From Methylotenera_A sp031417915 (lineage in GTDB: Bacteria > Pseudomonadota > Gammaproteobacteria > Burkholderiales > Methylophilaceae), in contig JANOWN010000028.1 of assembly GCA_031417915.1 (NCBI GenBank), forward strand, positions 1-64,000: 64,000 nucleotides of DNA, read 5' to 3'. A model generated the notes under the pieces. It saw only the letters and a program-made list of their open reading frames with translations, was not told the DNA's origin and made no database searches. Within the stretch, counting starts at the first letter, position 1. Each line of letters starts with the position of its first letter. Both the position numbers and the translations under genes were made by a program. Below are positions 16,358 to 24,421 of this stretch, piece after piece.

Positions 16358-17629
16358 TTAGTTAGTTCTGCGCACCTTTGCGCCCAATTTCGTTAATTTT
16401 TCTTCCAAATGCTCATAGCCGCGGTCGAGGTGATAAATCCGCTCAATCACGGTTTCACCGCGTGCCACTAATCCCGCTAAAACCAAACTTGCCGAGGCGC
16501 GTAAATCGGTCGCCATCACGGTTGCGCCATCTAAAAATTCTACGCCTTTTACCAAAGCTGTATTGCCGTCAATGCTAATATCAGCACCTAGGCGCTGCAT
16601 TTCTTGTACGTGCATAAAACGATTCTCGAATATGGTCTCAGTCACTTTTGCTACGCCTTCTGCAACACTATTGAGCGCCATAAATTGCGCCTGCATATCG
16701 GTAGGGAAAGCTGGATGCGGCGCAGTGCGAATATTCACCGCCTTCAATTTGCCATTACTTTTTACGGTAATGGTGTTTTCAACTTTACTTACTTTAACTT
16801 CTGCGCCTGCATCACGCAATTTTTCAATCACCGCATCTAGCAAATCGGCGCGGGCATTATGCAGCTTCACTTCGCCGCCTGTCATTGCGGCGGCCACCAT
16901 GTAAGTGCCAGCCTCAATGCGATCGCACACAATATTATGATTTGCGCCATTTAACTTTTCCACGCCAACAATCGTAATTACATCCGTGCCAGCGCCTGTA
17001 ATATTTGCACCCATTTTAATCAAACATTCAGCTAAATCTACTACTTCTGGCTCTTTTGCGGCGTTTTCTAAAACGGTTTTTCCCTCGGCCAATGCTGCCG
17101 CCATCATCAAGTTTTCAGTGCCTGTCACGGTGACAATATCCATATAATAGCGCGCGCCCTGCAAACGCCGATTAGGCAAATGCAGCGTGCTGGCTTGAAT
17201 ATAGCCGTGCGTAATGTGTATCGCTGCGCCCATGGCTTGCAAGCCTTTAATGTGCAAATCAACTGGTCGCGAGCCAATAGCGCAACCGCCAGGCAATGAA
17301 ACACGCGCTGTGCCGAAGCGTGCCAACAAAGGGCCTAGCACCAAAATAGACGCACGCATGGTTTTCACCATTTCGTAGGTCGCTTCAAATGATTGCACGT
17401 CCGATGCATCTAAACTCACGTTGCTACCATCGCGGATGATTTTTACACCCATAATGCCCAACAATTTTATTGTCGTATCAATATCTTTTAGTGCAGCTAC
17501 CGCGCTTAATTTAAGCGGGGTTTCAGCCAAAAGCGATGCGCACAAAATAGGCAATGCGGCATTTTTTGCGCCAGAAACAGTGACTTCGCCATTAAGCGCA
17601 AAGCCGCCTTGGATGATTAATTTTTCCAA
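16358..17629 (-). CDS. murA: MurA, UDP-GlcNAc 1-carboxyvinyltransferase
   Basis: MurA performs the first committed step of peptidoglycan synthesis. K22-N23 and catalytic C116 (SLPGGCAIGSRPVDLH) are present; the cysteine means standard fosfomycin sensitivity is expected. Length 423. It is placed directly upstream of hisG, a frequent betaproteobacterial linkage. Confidence 0.97.
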   Translation of the reverse strand: MEKLIIQGGFALNGEVTVSGAKNAALPILCASLLAETPLKLSAVAALKDIDTTIKLLGIMGVKIIRDGSNVSLDASDVQSFEATYEMVKTMRASILVLGPLLARFGTARVSLPGGCAIGSRPVDLHIKGLQAMGAAIHITHGYIQASTLHLPNRRLQGARYYMDIVTVTGTENLMMAAALAEGKTVLENAAKEPEVVDLAECLIKMGANITGAGTDVITIVGVEKLNGANHNIVCDRIEAGTYMVAAAMTGGEVKLHNARADLLDAVIEKLRDAGAEVKVSKVENTITVKSNGKLKAVNIRTAPHPAFPTDMQAQFMALNSVAEGVAKVTETIFENRFMHVQEMQRLGADISIDGNTALVKGVEFLDGATVMATDLRASASLVLAGLVARGETVIERIYHLDRGYEHLEEKLTKLGAKVRRTN

Positions 17630-17646
17630 AAGCTATTTATCCAATC

Positions 17647-17955
17647 CTAAGTACTAGCCAAGAGAGTTTGCAACTCACCACTTTCGTACATGGCGCGCAT
17701 AATATCTGAGCCGCCAACAAATTCGCCCTTCACATACAACTGCGGAATGGTCGGCCAGCTGGCATATTGCTTGATGCCCTCGCGAATTTCTTGGTCTTGC
17801 AACACATCAACGCTGATATATTTGGCGTTGCAGGCATCCAAAATTTGCGTTGCCATGTTAGAAAAACCACATTGTGGAAATTTTGGGTTGCCTTTCATGT
17901 AAAGCACCACATCATTACTGGTGACTGTTTGTTTAATTGCTGCTTGTGCGTCCAT
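17647..17955 (-). CDS. grxD: Monothiol glutaredoxin GrxD (Grx4 type)
   Basis: This glutaredoxin carries and inserts Fe-S clusters rather than acting as a dithiol reductase. The CGFS active site begins at C29 (FPQCGFSNMA). WPTIPQLYVKGEFVGGSDI gives the cis-Pro and glutathione-binding motifs. Length 102. Its neighbour is a BolA-family protein, its known physical partner. Confidence 0.95.
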   Translation of the reverse strand: MDAQAAIKQTVTSNDVVLYMKGNPKFPQCGFSNMATQILDACNAKYISVDVLQDQEIREGIKQYASWPTIPQLYVKGEFVGGSDIMRAMYESGELQTLLAST

Positions 17956-17964
17956 TTTAGTTTC

Positions 17965-18237
17965 CTATTTACTTAATTCTTGCCATTTTTGCGGCGTGTA
18001 TGTTTTCATTGAAAGCGCGTGAATCTCAGCTCGCATGCGGTCACCAAGCGCACCGTAAACCAACTGATGCTGCTGCACCATCGACTTACCTTCAAATGCT
18101 GGGCTAACTACTACCGCCTCAAAATGCGTGCCGTCATCGCCCAAAACCTTGATGTAATCGCAAGCCAAACTTTGTGTGATGTAATTTTCTAACTGCTTGG
18201 CGCTTAACAAAACTCTTACCCTTATCTTTGCTGTCAT
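17965..18237 (-). CDS. BolA/IbaG-family protein
   Basis: BolA-fold proteins bind monothiol glutaredoxins through a shared Fe-S cluster. The diagnostic stretch is SPAFEGKSMVQQHQLVYGALGDRM followed by EIHALSMKTYTPQKW, in short: FEGK...HQLVY...IHALSMKT. The ATG at 18237 lies inside a repeat element (18233-18295) and adds about nine residues not seen in typical family members. The TTG at 18210, preceded by TAAGAG, gives a more normal N-terminus (LSAKQLENYI) and may be the true start. Confidence 0.88.
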   Translation of the reverse strand: MTAKIRVRVLLSAKQLENYITQSLACDYIKVLGDDGTHFEAVVVSPAFEGKSMVQQHQLVYGALGDRMRAEIHALSMKTYTPQKWQELSK

Positions 18238-18295
18238 TCTGACGCAAGTCAGAATCTCGTTTTTTTACTAGATTGCGGGTCAAGCCCGCAATGAC
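18233..18295. repeat. REP-like element, GTCATT-end family, copy 1
   Basis: Two hairpins stand in tandem: ATTCTGAC-GCAA-GTCAGAAT (18236-18255) and ATTGCGGG-TCAAG-CCCGCAAT (18272-18292). The whole is bracketed by GTCATT and AATGAC. It lies between the ABC-2 permease and the bolA gene and reaches into the annotated bolA start. Confidence 0.75.
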
Positions 18296-18301
18296 AAAAT
18301 T

Positions 18302-19114
18302 TTAACCACGTAACTTGTAGCCAGATTTTAACATTTTTAGCGCCAACCATGCTAACCCGAGTAAAAATGCAATGACGACGCTAATGCTTATCCACGGTGA
18401 GATATCGCCTTTGCCAAAAAAGCCGTATCTAAAACCATCAATCATGTAGAAAAATGGGTTGAAATGCGAGACGGTTTGCCAAAACGGTGGCAGCGAGTGA
18501 ATGGAATAAAACACGCCCGATAAAAATGTCAGCGGCATAATCACAAAGTTTTGAAACGCTGCCATTTGGTCAAATTTATCTGCCCAAATGCCAGCAATGA
18601 TGCCGAATGTGCCCAACAGTGCGCTGCCTAAAAATGCGAATGCAAATATCCAAAGCGGATGCACAATAGGTAAATCGACAAACCAAATCGCCACAAAATA
18701 AATCGCCAAACCCACCATTAATCCGCGCACAATCGAAGCAGCTAAAAACGCGCAGAAAAACTGCAAATAAGTAAGCGGTGTGAGCAAAACAAAAATAATA
18801 TTGCCCATGACTTTAGATTGAATGAGGCTGGATGAGCTGTTTGCAAAAGCGTTTTGCAACAGCGACATCATAATCAAACCTGGAATTAAAAACGCCGTAT
18901 AAGGCACGCCTTTATACACTTGCACATGGCCTTCGAGCACGTGCGAAAATATCAGCAAATACAACAGCGCCGTGAGCACTGGTGAAGCAACGGTTTGGAA
19001 AGCCACACGCCAAAAGCGTAAAATTTCCTTTTTAAAAAGCGTGTAAGCACCACGCCATGAGCCAATATCCATGCGGGTTGCAGGCCGACTGTTTTTTTGA
19101 TTAATTAAGCTCAT
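18302..19114 (-). CDS. ABC-2 type exporter permease (YadH-like)
   Basis: This is the integral membrane component of an ABC-2 exporter of unknown substrate. The 270-residue protein has about six hydrophobic helices, with family motifs LFKKEILRFWRVAFQT, PGLIMMSLLQNAFANSS and FLSGVFYSIHSLPPFWQ. The N-terminal 20 residues contain RPATRMDIGSW, encoded by a core repeat. It overlaps its ATPase gene by four bases. The pair follows mlaB, a recurrent betaproteobacterial arrangement. Confidence 0.92.
   Translation of the reverse strand: MSLINQKNSRPATRMDIGSWRGAYTLFKKEILRFWRVAFQTVASPVLTALLYLLIFSHVLEGHVQVYKGVPYTAFLIPGLIMMSLLQNAFANSSSSLIQSKVMGNIIFVLLTPLTYLQFFCAFLAASIVRGLMVGLAIYFVAIWFVDLPIVHPLWIFAFAFLGSALLGTFGIIAGIWADKFDQMAAFQNFVIMPLTFLSGVFYSIHSLPPFWQTVSHFNPFFYMIDGFRYGFFGKGDISPWISISVVIAFLLGLAWLALKMLKSGYKLRG
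19058..19090 (+). repeat. Core-repeat copy 4 (5' end of ABC-2 permease gene)
   Basis: CCAATATCCATGCGG is at 19062-19076 on the plus strand, followed by GTTGCAGGCC. Read with the gene (minus strand) it encodes ATRMDIGS, a different frame from the sspB, tatB and rsmB copies. The host gene stays open. Confidence 0.75.
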
Positions 19115-20016
19115 TTACTGCCCACTAATGACATAAATACATCTTCTAAATCGGCTTCGAATAACTGCATATCTTCAATATTTATCTTGGCTTTGCGCAG
19201 CTCGCTCAAGGCAAATTCCATTTGATTAAGTTCGTTGAGTACCAGCGTATAAACGCCATTTTCGCCGCTTTTTAGCATAGGCAATAAGGCGGTAGGTAGC
19301 GCCACTTTGCCAAGTTTAAGGCGCAAATTTTTACCTGCCAAATTCGCCAACAAATTGGCCGTGGTATCCAGCGCGACAATTTCACCATTTTTCATCATCG
19401 CCACGCGTTCGCACAAGGCTTCAGCTTCTTCGAGATAATGCGTCGTTAAAATAATGGTGTGGCCTTCGGCATTCAACTTTTTAATAAAGCCCCACAACAC
19501 CTGCCGCAACTCAACATCCACACCTGCGGTAGGCTCATCTAACACAATCACTGGTGGCTTGTGCGCGAGCGCTTGCGCGATTAAAGCGCGCCGTTTCATA
19601 CCGCCAGAAAGCTTGCGCATATTGGTATGCGCTTTGTCAGTTAAATCTAAACTTTCAATGACTTCGTCCACCCAAGCGTCGTTCTCGCGACCGCGTCCAA
19701 AATAACCCGCCTGAAAACGCAGCATTTCGCGCACATTAAAAAATGGATCAAACACTAATTCCTGCGGCACTACACCTAGCGCCATGCGCGCGGCTTGATA
19801 ATCATTGACCGTGTCGTGTCCCATCACCGAAATTTTACCTTGCGTGGGCTTTAGCAAACCCGCCATGATATTAATGAGCGTGGATTTACCCGCGCCGTTG
19901 GGGCCAAGTAGCGCAAAAAACTCGCCTTGCTCAATCGTTAAATCGATGCCTTTTAGCGCATGCAAGTCGCCAAAGCGCTTGTGGACTTGCTCAATTTTTA
20001 TTGCTGGAACTGTCAA
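19111..20016 (-). CDS. ABC exporter ATP-binding protein (YadG/CcmA-like)
   Basis: This is the ATPase partner of the downstream ABC-2 permease. Walker A GPNGAGKST, ABC signature LSGGMKRR, Walker B VIVLDEPTAGVD and the switch histidine (TTHYLEEAE) are intact. Length 301, with a C-terminal regulatory-like extension of about 80 residues. It is separated from the mla genes by an intrinsic terminator, so it needs its own promoter in 20017-20066. Confidence 0.93.
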   Translation of the reverse strand: MTVPAIKIEQVHKRFGDLHALKGIDLTIEQGEFFALLGPNGAGKSTLINIMAGLLKPTQGKISVMGHDTVNDYQAARMALGVVPQELVFDPFFNVREMLRFQAGYFGRGRENDAWVDEVIESLDLTDKAHTNMRKLSGGMKRRALIAQALAHKPPVIVLDEPTAGVDVELRQVLWGFIKKLNAEGHTIILTTHYLEEAEALCERVAMMKNGEIVALDTTANLLANLAGKNLRLKLGKVALPTALLPMLKSGENGVYTLVLNELNQMEFALSELRKAKINIEDMQLFEADLEDVFMSLVGSK

Positions 20017-20066
20017 AAATGACTCGATTCAATTAGTAATCTACAAAAATATAATATACAAAAACG

Positions 20067-20091
20067 AAACCCCACCGTTTAGATGGGGTTT
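20067..20091 (-). terminator. Intrinsic terminator of the mla operon
   Basis: The 8-bp stem AAACCCCA/TGGGGTTT has a nine-base loop. On the minus strand a T-rich stretch (CGTTTTTG) follows. It lies between mlaB and the ABC ATPase gene. Confidence 0.75.
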
Positions 20092-20156
20092 ATAGTGTCA
20101 AATTAAAGAACCAGCAAATTAAACAGCCAGAAATTAATTTGTGCCAAATAATTGTA

Positions 20157-20438
20157 TTAATTAATCAGCTCTGCCACGCCGTATAATTGCGTTAGGCTGA
20201 TTAAATTTGCAGGTAAATTCACAAATTTTAATGGCTGATTTTCTTGTTGCGCGCGGCGCTTCCACTCTAAAATCAAGCTAATGGTTGATGTATCAATATC
20301 CGTTACATTTGCAAAATCAATGGTGGTATTTTGCGCAATAGATAAGGATTTACTTGCTTCTAAAATTAAAGCTACGCTGCCAATAATAACATCGCCATTG
20401 ACGCTCCAGCGATCATTAATTTGTGCAATTTGGATCAT
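20157..20438 (-). CDS. mlaB: MlaB, STAS-domain subunit of the Mla transporter
   Basis: MlaB is a small cytosolic STAS protein that binds the MlaF ATPase and supports the MlaFEDB complex. The 93 residues show the STAS core DFANVTDIDTSTISLILEW. Identification rests on this fold and on its position at the end of mlaFEDCB. Confidence 0.9.
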   Translation of the reverse strand: MIQIAQINDRWSVNGDVIIGSVALILEASKSLSIAQNTTIDFANVTDIDTSTISLILEWKRRAQQENQPLKFVNLPANLISLTQLYGVAELIN

Positions 20439-20447
20439 GGCTTAGTT

Positions 20448-21143
20448 TCAAGGGTTAGTTTGGTTTGAAGCCGTCGCGTTCTCTTGCGCGGCTTTAGCTT
20501 TTGCAGCTTTAATTTGCTCAAGCTTGGCTTGTGCAGCTTTATTTTTATCGGATAATTTTTTAATCAAACTATCCATGCCATTTTGGCGAATTTCTTGCGC
20601 AAACTGGCCGCGATAATTGGTCACCAAGCTCACGCCTTCAATCACAATATCGAAAACTTTCCAAGTGTCTGCTTGCTTTTCTAACGAGTAATCCACAGCA
20701 ATGGGCTGACCGCCAGGCTGAATGATTTGCGTTTTAACCGAAGCAACATTAGACGCGCTAGCAAGCCGCAAAGGTTTATATTCAATAGTTTGATTTTTGT
20801 ATTTTGATAGTGCAGTCGCGTAAGTGCGAATCAGTAAAGTGCGAAACTCGGCTTGAAAAGCCGTTTTTTGTTCTGGTGTCGCCTTCGTCCAATTTTTGCC
20901 AAGCACCATGCGCGAAACTTTATCAAAGTTAAAGTTTGGTACAATTTTCTCTTCTGCCAAGGCAAATATTTTTTCTTGATCGCCCGCCTGAATGTCTTTA
21001 TCACTTTTCACTGCTGCTAAAACGTCTTCTGCCGTGCGTTTTACCAGCTCATCTGGGCCTTCAATCGCGAAGCTAGAAGCACTAAAACTTAGCAAACCCA
21101 GCGTAATAAATAATTGAAGCGCAATTAATAGTTTTTTCATCAT
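20448..21143 (-). CDS. mlaC: MlaC, periplasmic phospholipid carrier
   Basis: MlaC shuttles phospholipids between the outer-membrane MlaA site and the inner-membrane MlaFEDB complex. An N-terminal signal peptide ends near FSASSFA. The family motifs KFDKVSRMVLGKNW (as FNFDKVSRMVLG) and VFDIVIEGVSLVTNYR are present. The C-terminal 40 residues are a lysine/alanine-rich helix (KLEQIKAAKAKAAQ), longer than in E. coli. Confidence 0.94.
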   Translation of the reverse strand: MMKKLLIALQLFITLGLLSFSASSFAIEGPDELVKRTAEDVLAAVKSDKDIQAGDQEKIFALAEEKIVPNFNFDKVSRMVLGKNWTKATPEQKTAFQAEFRTLLIRTYATALSKYKNQTIEYKPLRLASASNVASVKTQIIQPGGQPIAVDYSLEKQADTWKVFDIVIEGVSLVTNYRGQFAQEIRQNGMDSLIKKLSDKNKAAQAKLEQIKAAKAKAAQENATASNQTNP

Positions 21144-21185
21144 TTTTAAATCCTTTTTAAACTAAGTCTTATTTTTATGTATATT

Positions 21186-21743
21186 TTACGGCGCCACAGG
21201 TTTAGTCATGTCATCTAGTGGGTTTGAACCTAACGCATCACCCTCGCTTTTGGTTGATGCGGGCGCAGCAACCGTCTCTTCTTTTGGCGCTTCTGACGCT
21301 TTATTATACAAAAACTGGCTAATCATTTTTTCTAACACCACCGCATCTTGCGTTTGTGTAATTTTATCACCACTTTTTAACATTACCTCATCGCCGCCAG
21401 CTTCTAAACCAATATATTGCTCGCCCAGCAAGCCGGCAGTATAAATATTGGCAAAAGTGTCTTTAGGAAAATTATAACGTTTATCGACGTTCAGACTCAC
21501 CACCGCCTCAAAAGTTGCAGGATCAAAGATGATGTCGCTAACGCGACCCACCACCACACCTGCGCTTTTTACTGGTGCGCGTGGTTTTAAACCGCCAATA
21601 TTTTCAAAGTTTGCAGTCACAGTGTAGGTTGGGCCTATATTGCTGGTGGTTAAATTACCCACTTTCATGGCCAAACCTAGCAAGGCAGCTACGCCTAGCG
21701 CCACAAAAATACCTACCCATAAATCTATCGTTGTTCTTTCCAT
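21186..21743 (-). CDS. mlaD: MlaD, MCE-domain subunit of the Mla transporter
   Basis: This is a single-pass inner-membrane protein whose MCE domain forms a hexameric lipid channel. Predicted helix: LWVGIFVALGVAALLGLAMKV. The MCE core includes FENIGGLKPRAPVKSAGVVVGRV and YTAGLLGEQYIGLE. Length 185, matching the short MlaD type. The tail is Ala/Pro/Glu-rich and probably disordered. Confidence 0.95.
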   Translation of the reverse strand: MERTTIDLWVGIFVALGVAALLGLAMKVGNLTTSNIGPTYTVTANFENIGGLKPRAPVKSAGVVVGRVSDIIFDPATFEAVVSLNVDKRYNFPKDTFANIYTAGLLGEQYIGLEAGGDEVMLKSGDKITQTQDAVVLEKMISQFLYNKASEAPKEETVAAPASTKSEGDALGSNPLDDMTKPVAP

Positions 21744-21760
21744 TGCCTACTCCTAAACGC

Positions 21761-22555
21761 TTATATGCTAATCATAAATGAGGTTAATACAAAATCTAGG
21801 CCTAACACCACTAGCGATGAAGTCACTACTGTTCTTGTAGTGGCGCTACTCACACCTTCTGCCGTGGGCGGCGCATCGTAACCTTCAAATAGCGCAATCA
21901 TGGTGCAAGCCACTCCAAATACCACGCTTTTAATCACGCCGTTGACAATATCCAAGCGCCAATCCACATTAGCCTGCATTTGTGACCAAAACGCGCCCGC
22001 ATCTACGCCAATTAAGGGCACTGCCACCAAATAACCGCCCAAAATACCGACCATTGAAAACAATGCAGCTAACACTGGCATGGCAATCACACCCGCCCAA
22101 AATCTTGGTGCTATCACACGTGCAATCGGGCTAACTGCCATCATTTCCATGGCGGACAATTGCTCTGTTGCCTTCATTAAGCCAATTTCTGCGGTAATTG
22201 CCGTGCCAGCGCGACCCGCAAATAACAAAGCGGTGACAACAGGCCCTAGCTCGCGCACCAGCGCTAGCGCCACGAGCACGCCAATGGCCTCTGATGAGCC
22301 ATATTTTTGCAGCGTATTATAGCCTTGCAGCGCCAACACCATGCCCACAAAAAATGCAGAAACGATAATAATAATGAGCGACATCACGCCCGTGAAATAC
22401 ACCTCGCGCACCACCAACCTTGGCCTACGCAAACTTTCGCCAGACGAAATCAGCGTTAGCCAAAATAACCTTGCGCCTGCACCTAAGCGCCAAATACGCT
22501 TAGTAAAGCGATGACCAATATTACGCAAAGGGCGAAGGCGAGAGCGCACTATCAT
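21761..22555 (-). CDS. mlaE: MlaE, permease subunit of the Mla transporter
   Basis: MlaE is the inner-membrane permease (PF02405 type). Motifs: GMVLALQGYNTLQKYGS, LVRELGPVVTALLFAGRAGTA (key family signature) and EIGLMKATEQLSAMEMM. Length 264. It overlaps mlaF by four bases. Confidence 0.95.
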   Translation of the reverse strand: MIVRSRLRPLRNIGHRFTKRIWRLGAGARLFWLTLISSGESLRRPRLVVREVYFTGVMSLIIIIVSAFFVGMVLALQGYNTLQKYGSSEAIGVLVALALVRELGPVVTALLFAGRAGTAITAEIGLMKATEQLSAMEMMAVSPIARVIAPRFWAGVIAMPVLAALFSMVGILGGYLVAVPLIGVDAGAFWSQMQANVDWRLDIVNGVIKSVVFGVACTMIALFEGYDAPPTAEGVSSATTRTVVTSSLVVLGLDFVLTSFMISI

Positions 22556-23388
22556 GCTGCGCGCCTTTTATTCTCTGGACGCTTGCTATCTTCAACACCC
22601 AGCAAATCTTGTTTGTAATCGCCTGCCGCGTAATGAAACGGCACTGGGCCATCTTTTTCGCCATACACAAATTGATGCACAAACGGCAGGCTAGATTTGC
22701 GCAAATCGTCTGGCGTGCCTTCAGCTGCCACTACACCGTTAGCTACAAAATAAATATAATCGGCAAAACTAAAAGTTTCTTGCACATCGTGCGTTACGAT
22801 GATGGAAGTCGCCCCCAGTGCATCATTTAAGGTGCGAATTAAATCGCAAATCACGCCCATCGAAATAGGGTCTAGCCCCGCAAATGGCTCATCATACAAA
22901 ATAATATCGGGATCGAGCGCAATCGCCCTAGCCAAGGAAACGCGTTTTTGCATACCGCCAGAAAGCTCAGCCGGCATCAGCCTATGCGCACCGCGCAAAC
23001 CAACTGCATGCAATTTCAACAACACTAAATCGTGAATCATGCTTTCAGGTAAATCGGTATGCTCGCGCATGGGGAAGGCGACATTTTCGTACACCGATAA
23101 ATCGGTAAACAGCGCACCATGCTGAAACAACATGCCCATTTTGCGGCGTAATTGATAAATGCCGTCACGGCTTTGTTTGTGTACCACTTGACCATCTACA
23201 CGCACTTCGCCTTTGTTGGGCTTAATCTGCCCGCCGATAAGGCGCAACAAGGTGGTTTTACCGCTACCGCTACCACCCATAATAGCTACTACTTTGCCGC
23301 GCGGAAACACCATATTGATGCCCTGATGCAACATACGGCCTTTGTAGCCAAACGAGAGATTGTCAATTTCGACGATATTTTGAGTCAT
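22552..23388 (-). CDS. mlaF: MlaF, ATPase subunit of the Mla transporter
   Basis: This is the ABC ATPase driving phospholipid movement for outer-membrane asymmetry. Walker A GGSGSGKTT, signature LSGGMQKRV, Walker B IILYDEPFAGLD and the H-loop VTHDV are intact. Length 278. First gene of mlaFEDCB. Confidence 0.95.
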   Translation of the reverse strand: MTQNIVEIDNLSFGYKGRMLHQGINMVFPRGKVVAIMGGSGSGKTTLLRLIGGQIKPNKGEVRVDGQVVHKQSRDGIYQLRRKMGMLFQHGALFTDLSVYENVAFPMREHTDLPESMIHDLVLLKLHAVGLRGAHRLMPAELSGGMQKRVSLARAIALDPDIILYDEPFAGLDPISMGVICDLIRTLNDALGATSIIVTHDVQETFSFADYIYFVANGVVAAEGTPDDLRKSSLPFVHQFVYGEKDGPVPFHYAAGDYKQDLLGVEDSKRPENKRRAA

Positions 23389-23486
23389 ACGATTTTAATT
23401 GCTTATGGGCTACGTTTAAATTTTGTATTCATTCTAAATCAAAACACACAACAAGCAATAGCTAAAACGGGTTTGCTAAAAACAAA

Positions 23487-23509
23487 AAAGCCCGCACGAA
23501 GCGGGCTTT
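23487..23509 (-). terminator. Intrinsic terminator of the prepilin gene
   Basis: A perfect 9-bp stem AAAGCCCGC/GCGGGCTTT with the five-base loop ACGAA is followed on the minus strand by TTTTTTGTTTTT. It lies 18 bases beyond the prepilin stop codon. Confidence 0.88.
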
Positions 23510-23527
23510 GGTATTTGATACTTAAGC

Positions 23528-24175
23528 TCAGAAAGCCATACAAACCATGTGCGGGGTAGCATCAGCAGCAGCAGCAACGCCTGCTGTAGCTGCTCCGCCA
23601 ACCACCTGCACCCTTACAGAACCAGTATCGCCAACACCGTCATCAAGCGTAGTATCTAGCTGTTTGGCAAATTTGCCAAGAATTGCATCTGAGCAAACTA
23701 CATACGCGCCTGACATCCCTGTTACGCTAGCAAAACCAGCGACACTTTGGATACCAATTAAACCGCCATCAGCATTGCGTGGTTGGTAGGTATTGCCCGC
23801 AGCACAATCAACCGCAGTAGGTCCTGGGGCTAAACCCGCTAGACGAACATGCTGCCAAAACACGCATGATTCATCACCATTCGTTGCAGTATTCCAAGCA
23901 CCATTGATTACGCCATTACCTCTATTCGCCACGGTAGCCCCAAGCGTGCCGCCAGTTACATGAGTTGCCACTGCGGCATCGTCGCCTGGCAAAGCCTTAA
24001 ATTTATCTTGATAGCCATAAATATATACTTGTACATTTTGGAAATCGCGCGCCATGTTCTTCACTTTGGCACTATTAATCAGCTCTTGCCCCCGCAACAC
24101 GCCGCCTAGCAGCAAGCCAATAATCACCAAAACGATGGCTAATTCGATGAGGGTAAAACCTGTTTGTTTATTCAT
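23528..24175 (-). CDS. Type IV prepilin-like protein
   Basis: This is a class III signal-peptide protein expected to be processed by PilD-type prepilin peptidase and inserted into a type IV pilus or type II secretion pseudopilus. MNKQTG precedes the cleavage site, followed by FTLIELAIVLVIIGLLLGG with the conserved Glu5. The remainder is Gly/Ala-rich with four cysteines. The N-terminal helix continues GVLRGQELINSAKVKNM, the pattern of minor pilins and PulG-like proteins. It stands alone, with its own terminator, and no assembly genes are adjacent. The pilS/pilR pair about 22 kb away could control pilin transcription, which is inference. Confidence 0.88.
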   Translation of the reverse strand: MNKQTGFTLIELAIVLVIIGLLLGGVLRGQELINSAKVKNMARDFQNVQVYIYGYQDKFKALPGDDAAVATHVTGGTLGATVANRGNGVINGAWNTATNGDESCVFWQHVRLAGLAPGPTAVDCAAGNTYQPRNADGGLIGIQSVAGFASVTGMSGAYVVCSDAILGKFAKQLDTTLDDGVGDTGSVRVQVVGGAATAGVAAAADATPHMVCMAF

Positions 24176-24353
24176 TTGTGGTATCCTTTACCAATTATTA
24201 TGTGTGACGTTTTTGTTTATTTGCCCACACCTGATGAAAATCATGCAAATGTCGTGCCAACCAAGCGGAGCCTTATCGCTAGCGGTATTTCACTCTACTA
24301 GATGGCTAAAACATAAAAAAAATTGATGAAATTTCGTCGTTTGTGACAAAATA

Positions 24354-24382
24354 TTGACACACTATTTTTAGTTGCTTATTTA
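24354..24382 (+). promoter_or_regulatory. Candidate sigma-70 promoter for the histidine kinase gene
   Basis: A perfect -35 TTGACA (24354-24359) is followed after 17 bases by a weak -10 TATTTA (24377-24382), about 40 bases before the ATG. The rest of the 24176-24421 gap is AT-rich and holds no other gene. Confidence 0.45.
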
Positions 24383-24421
24383 GATTATCCTTAAGCCTTA
24401 TTCAACGCCACACTAAAGCCT

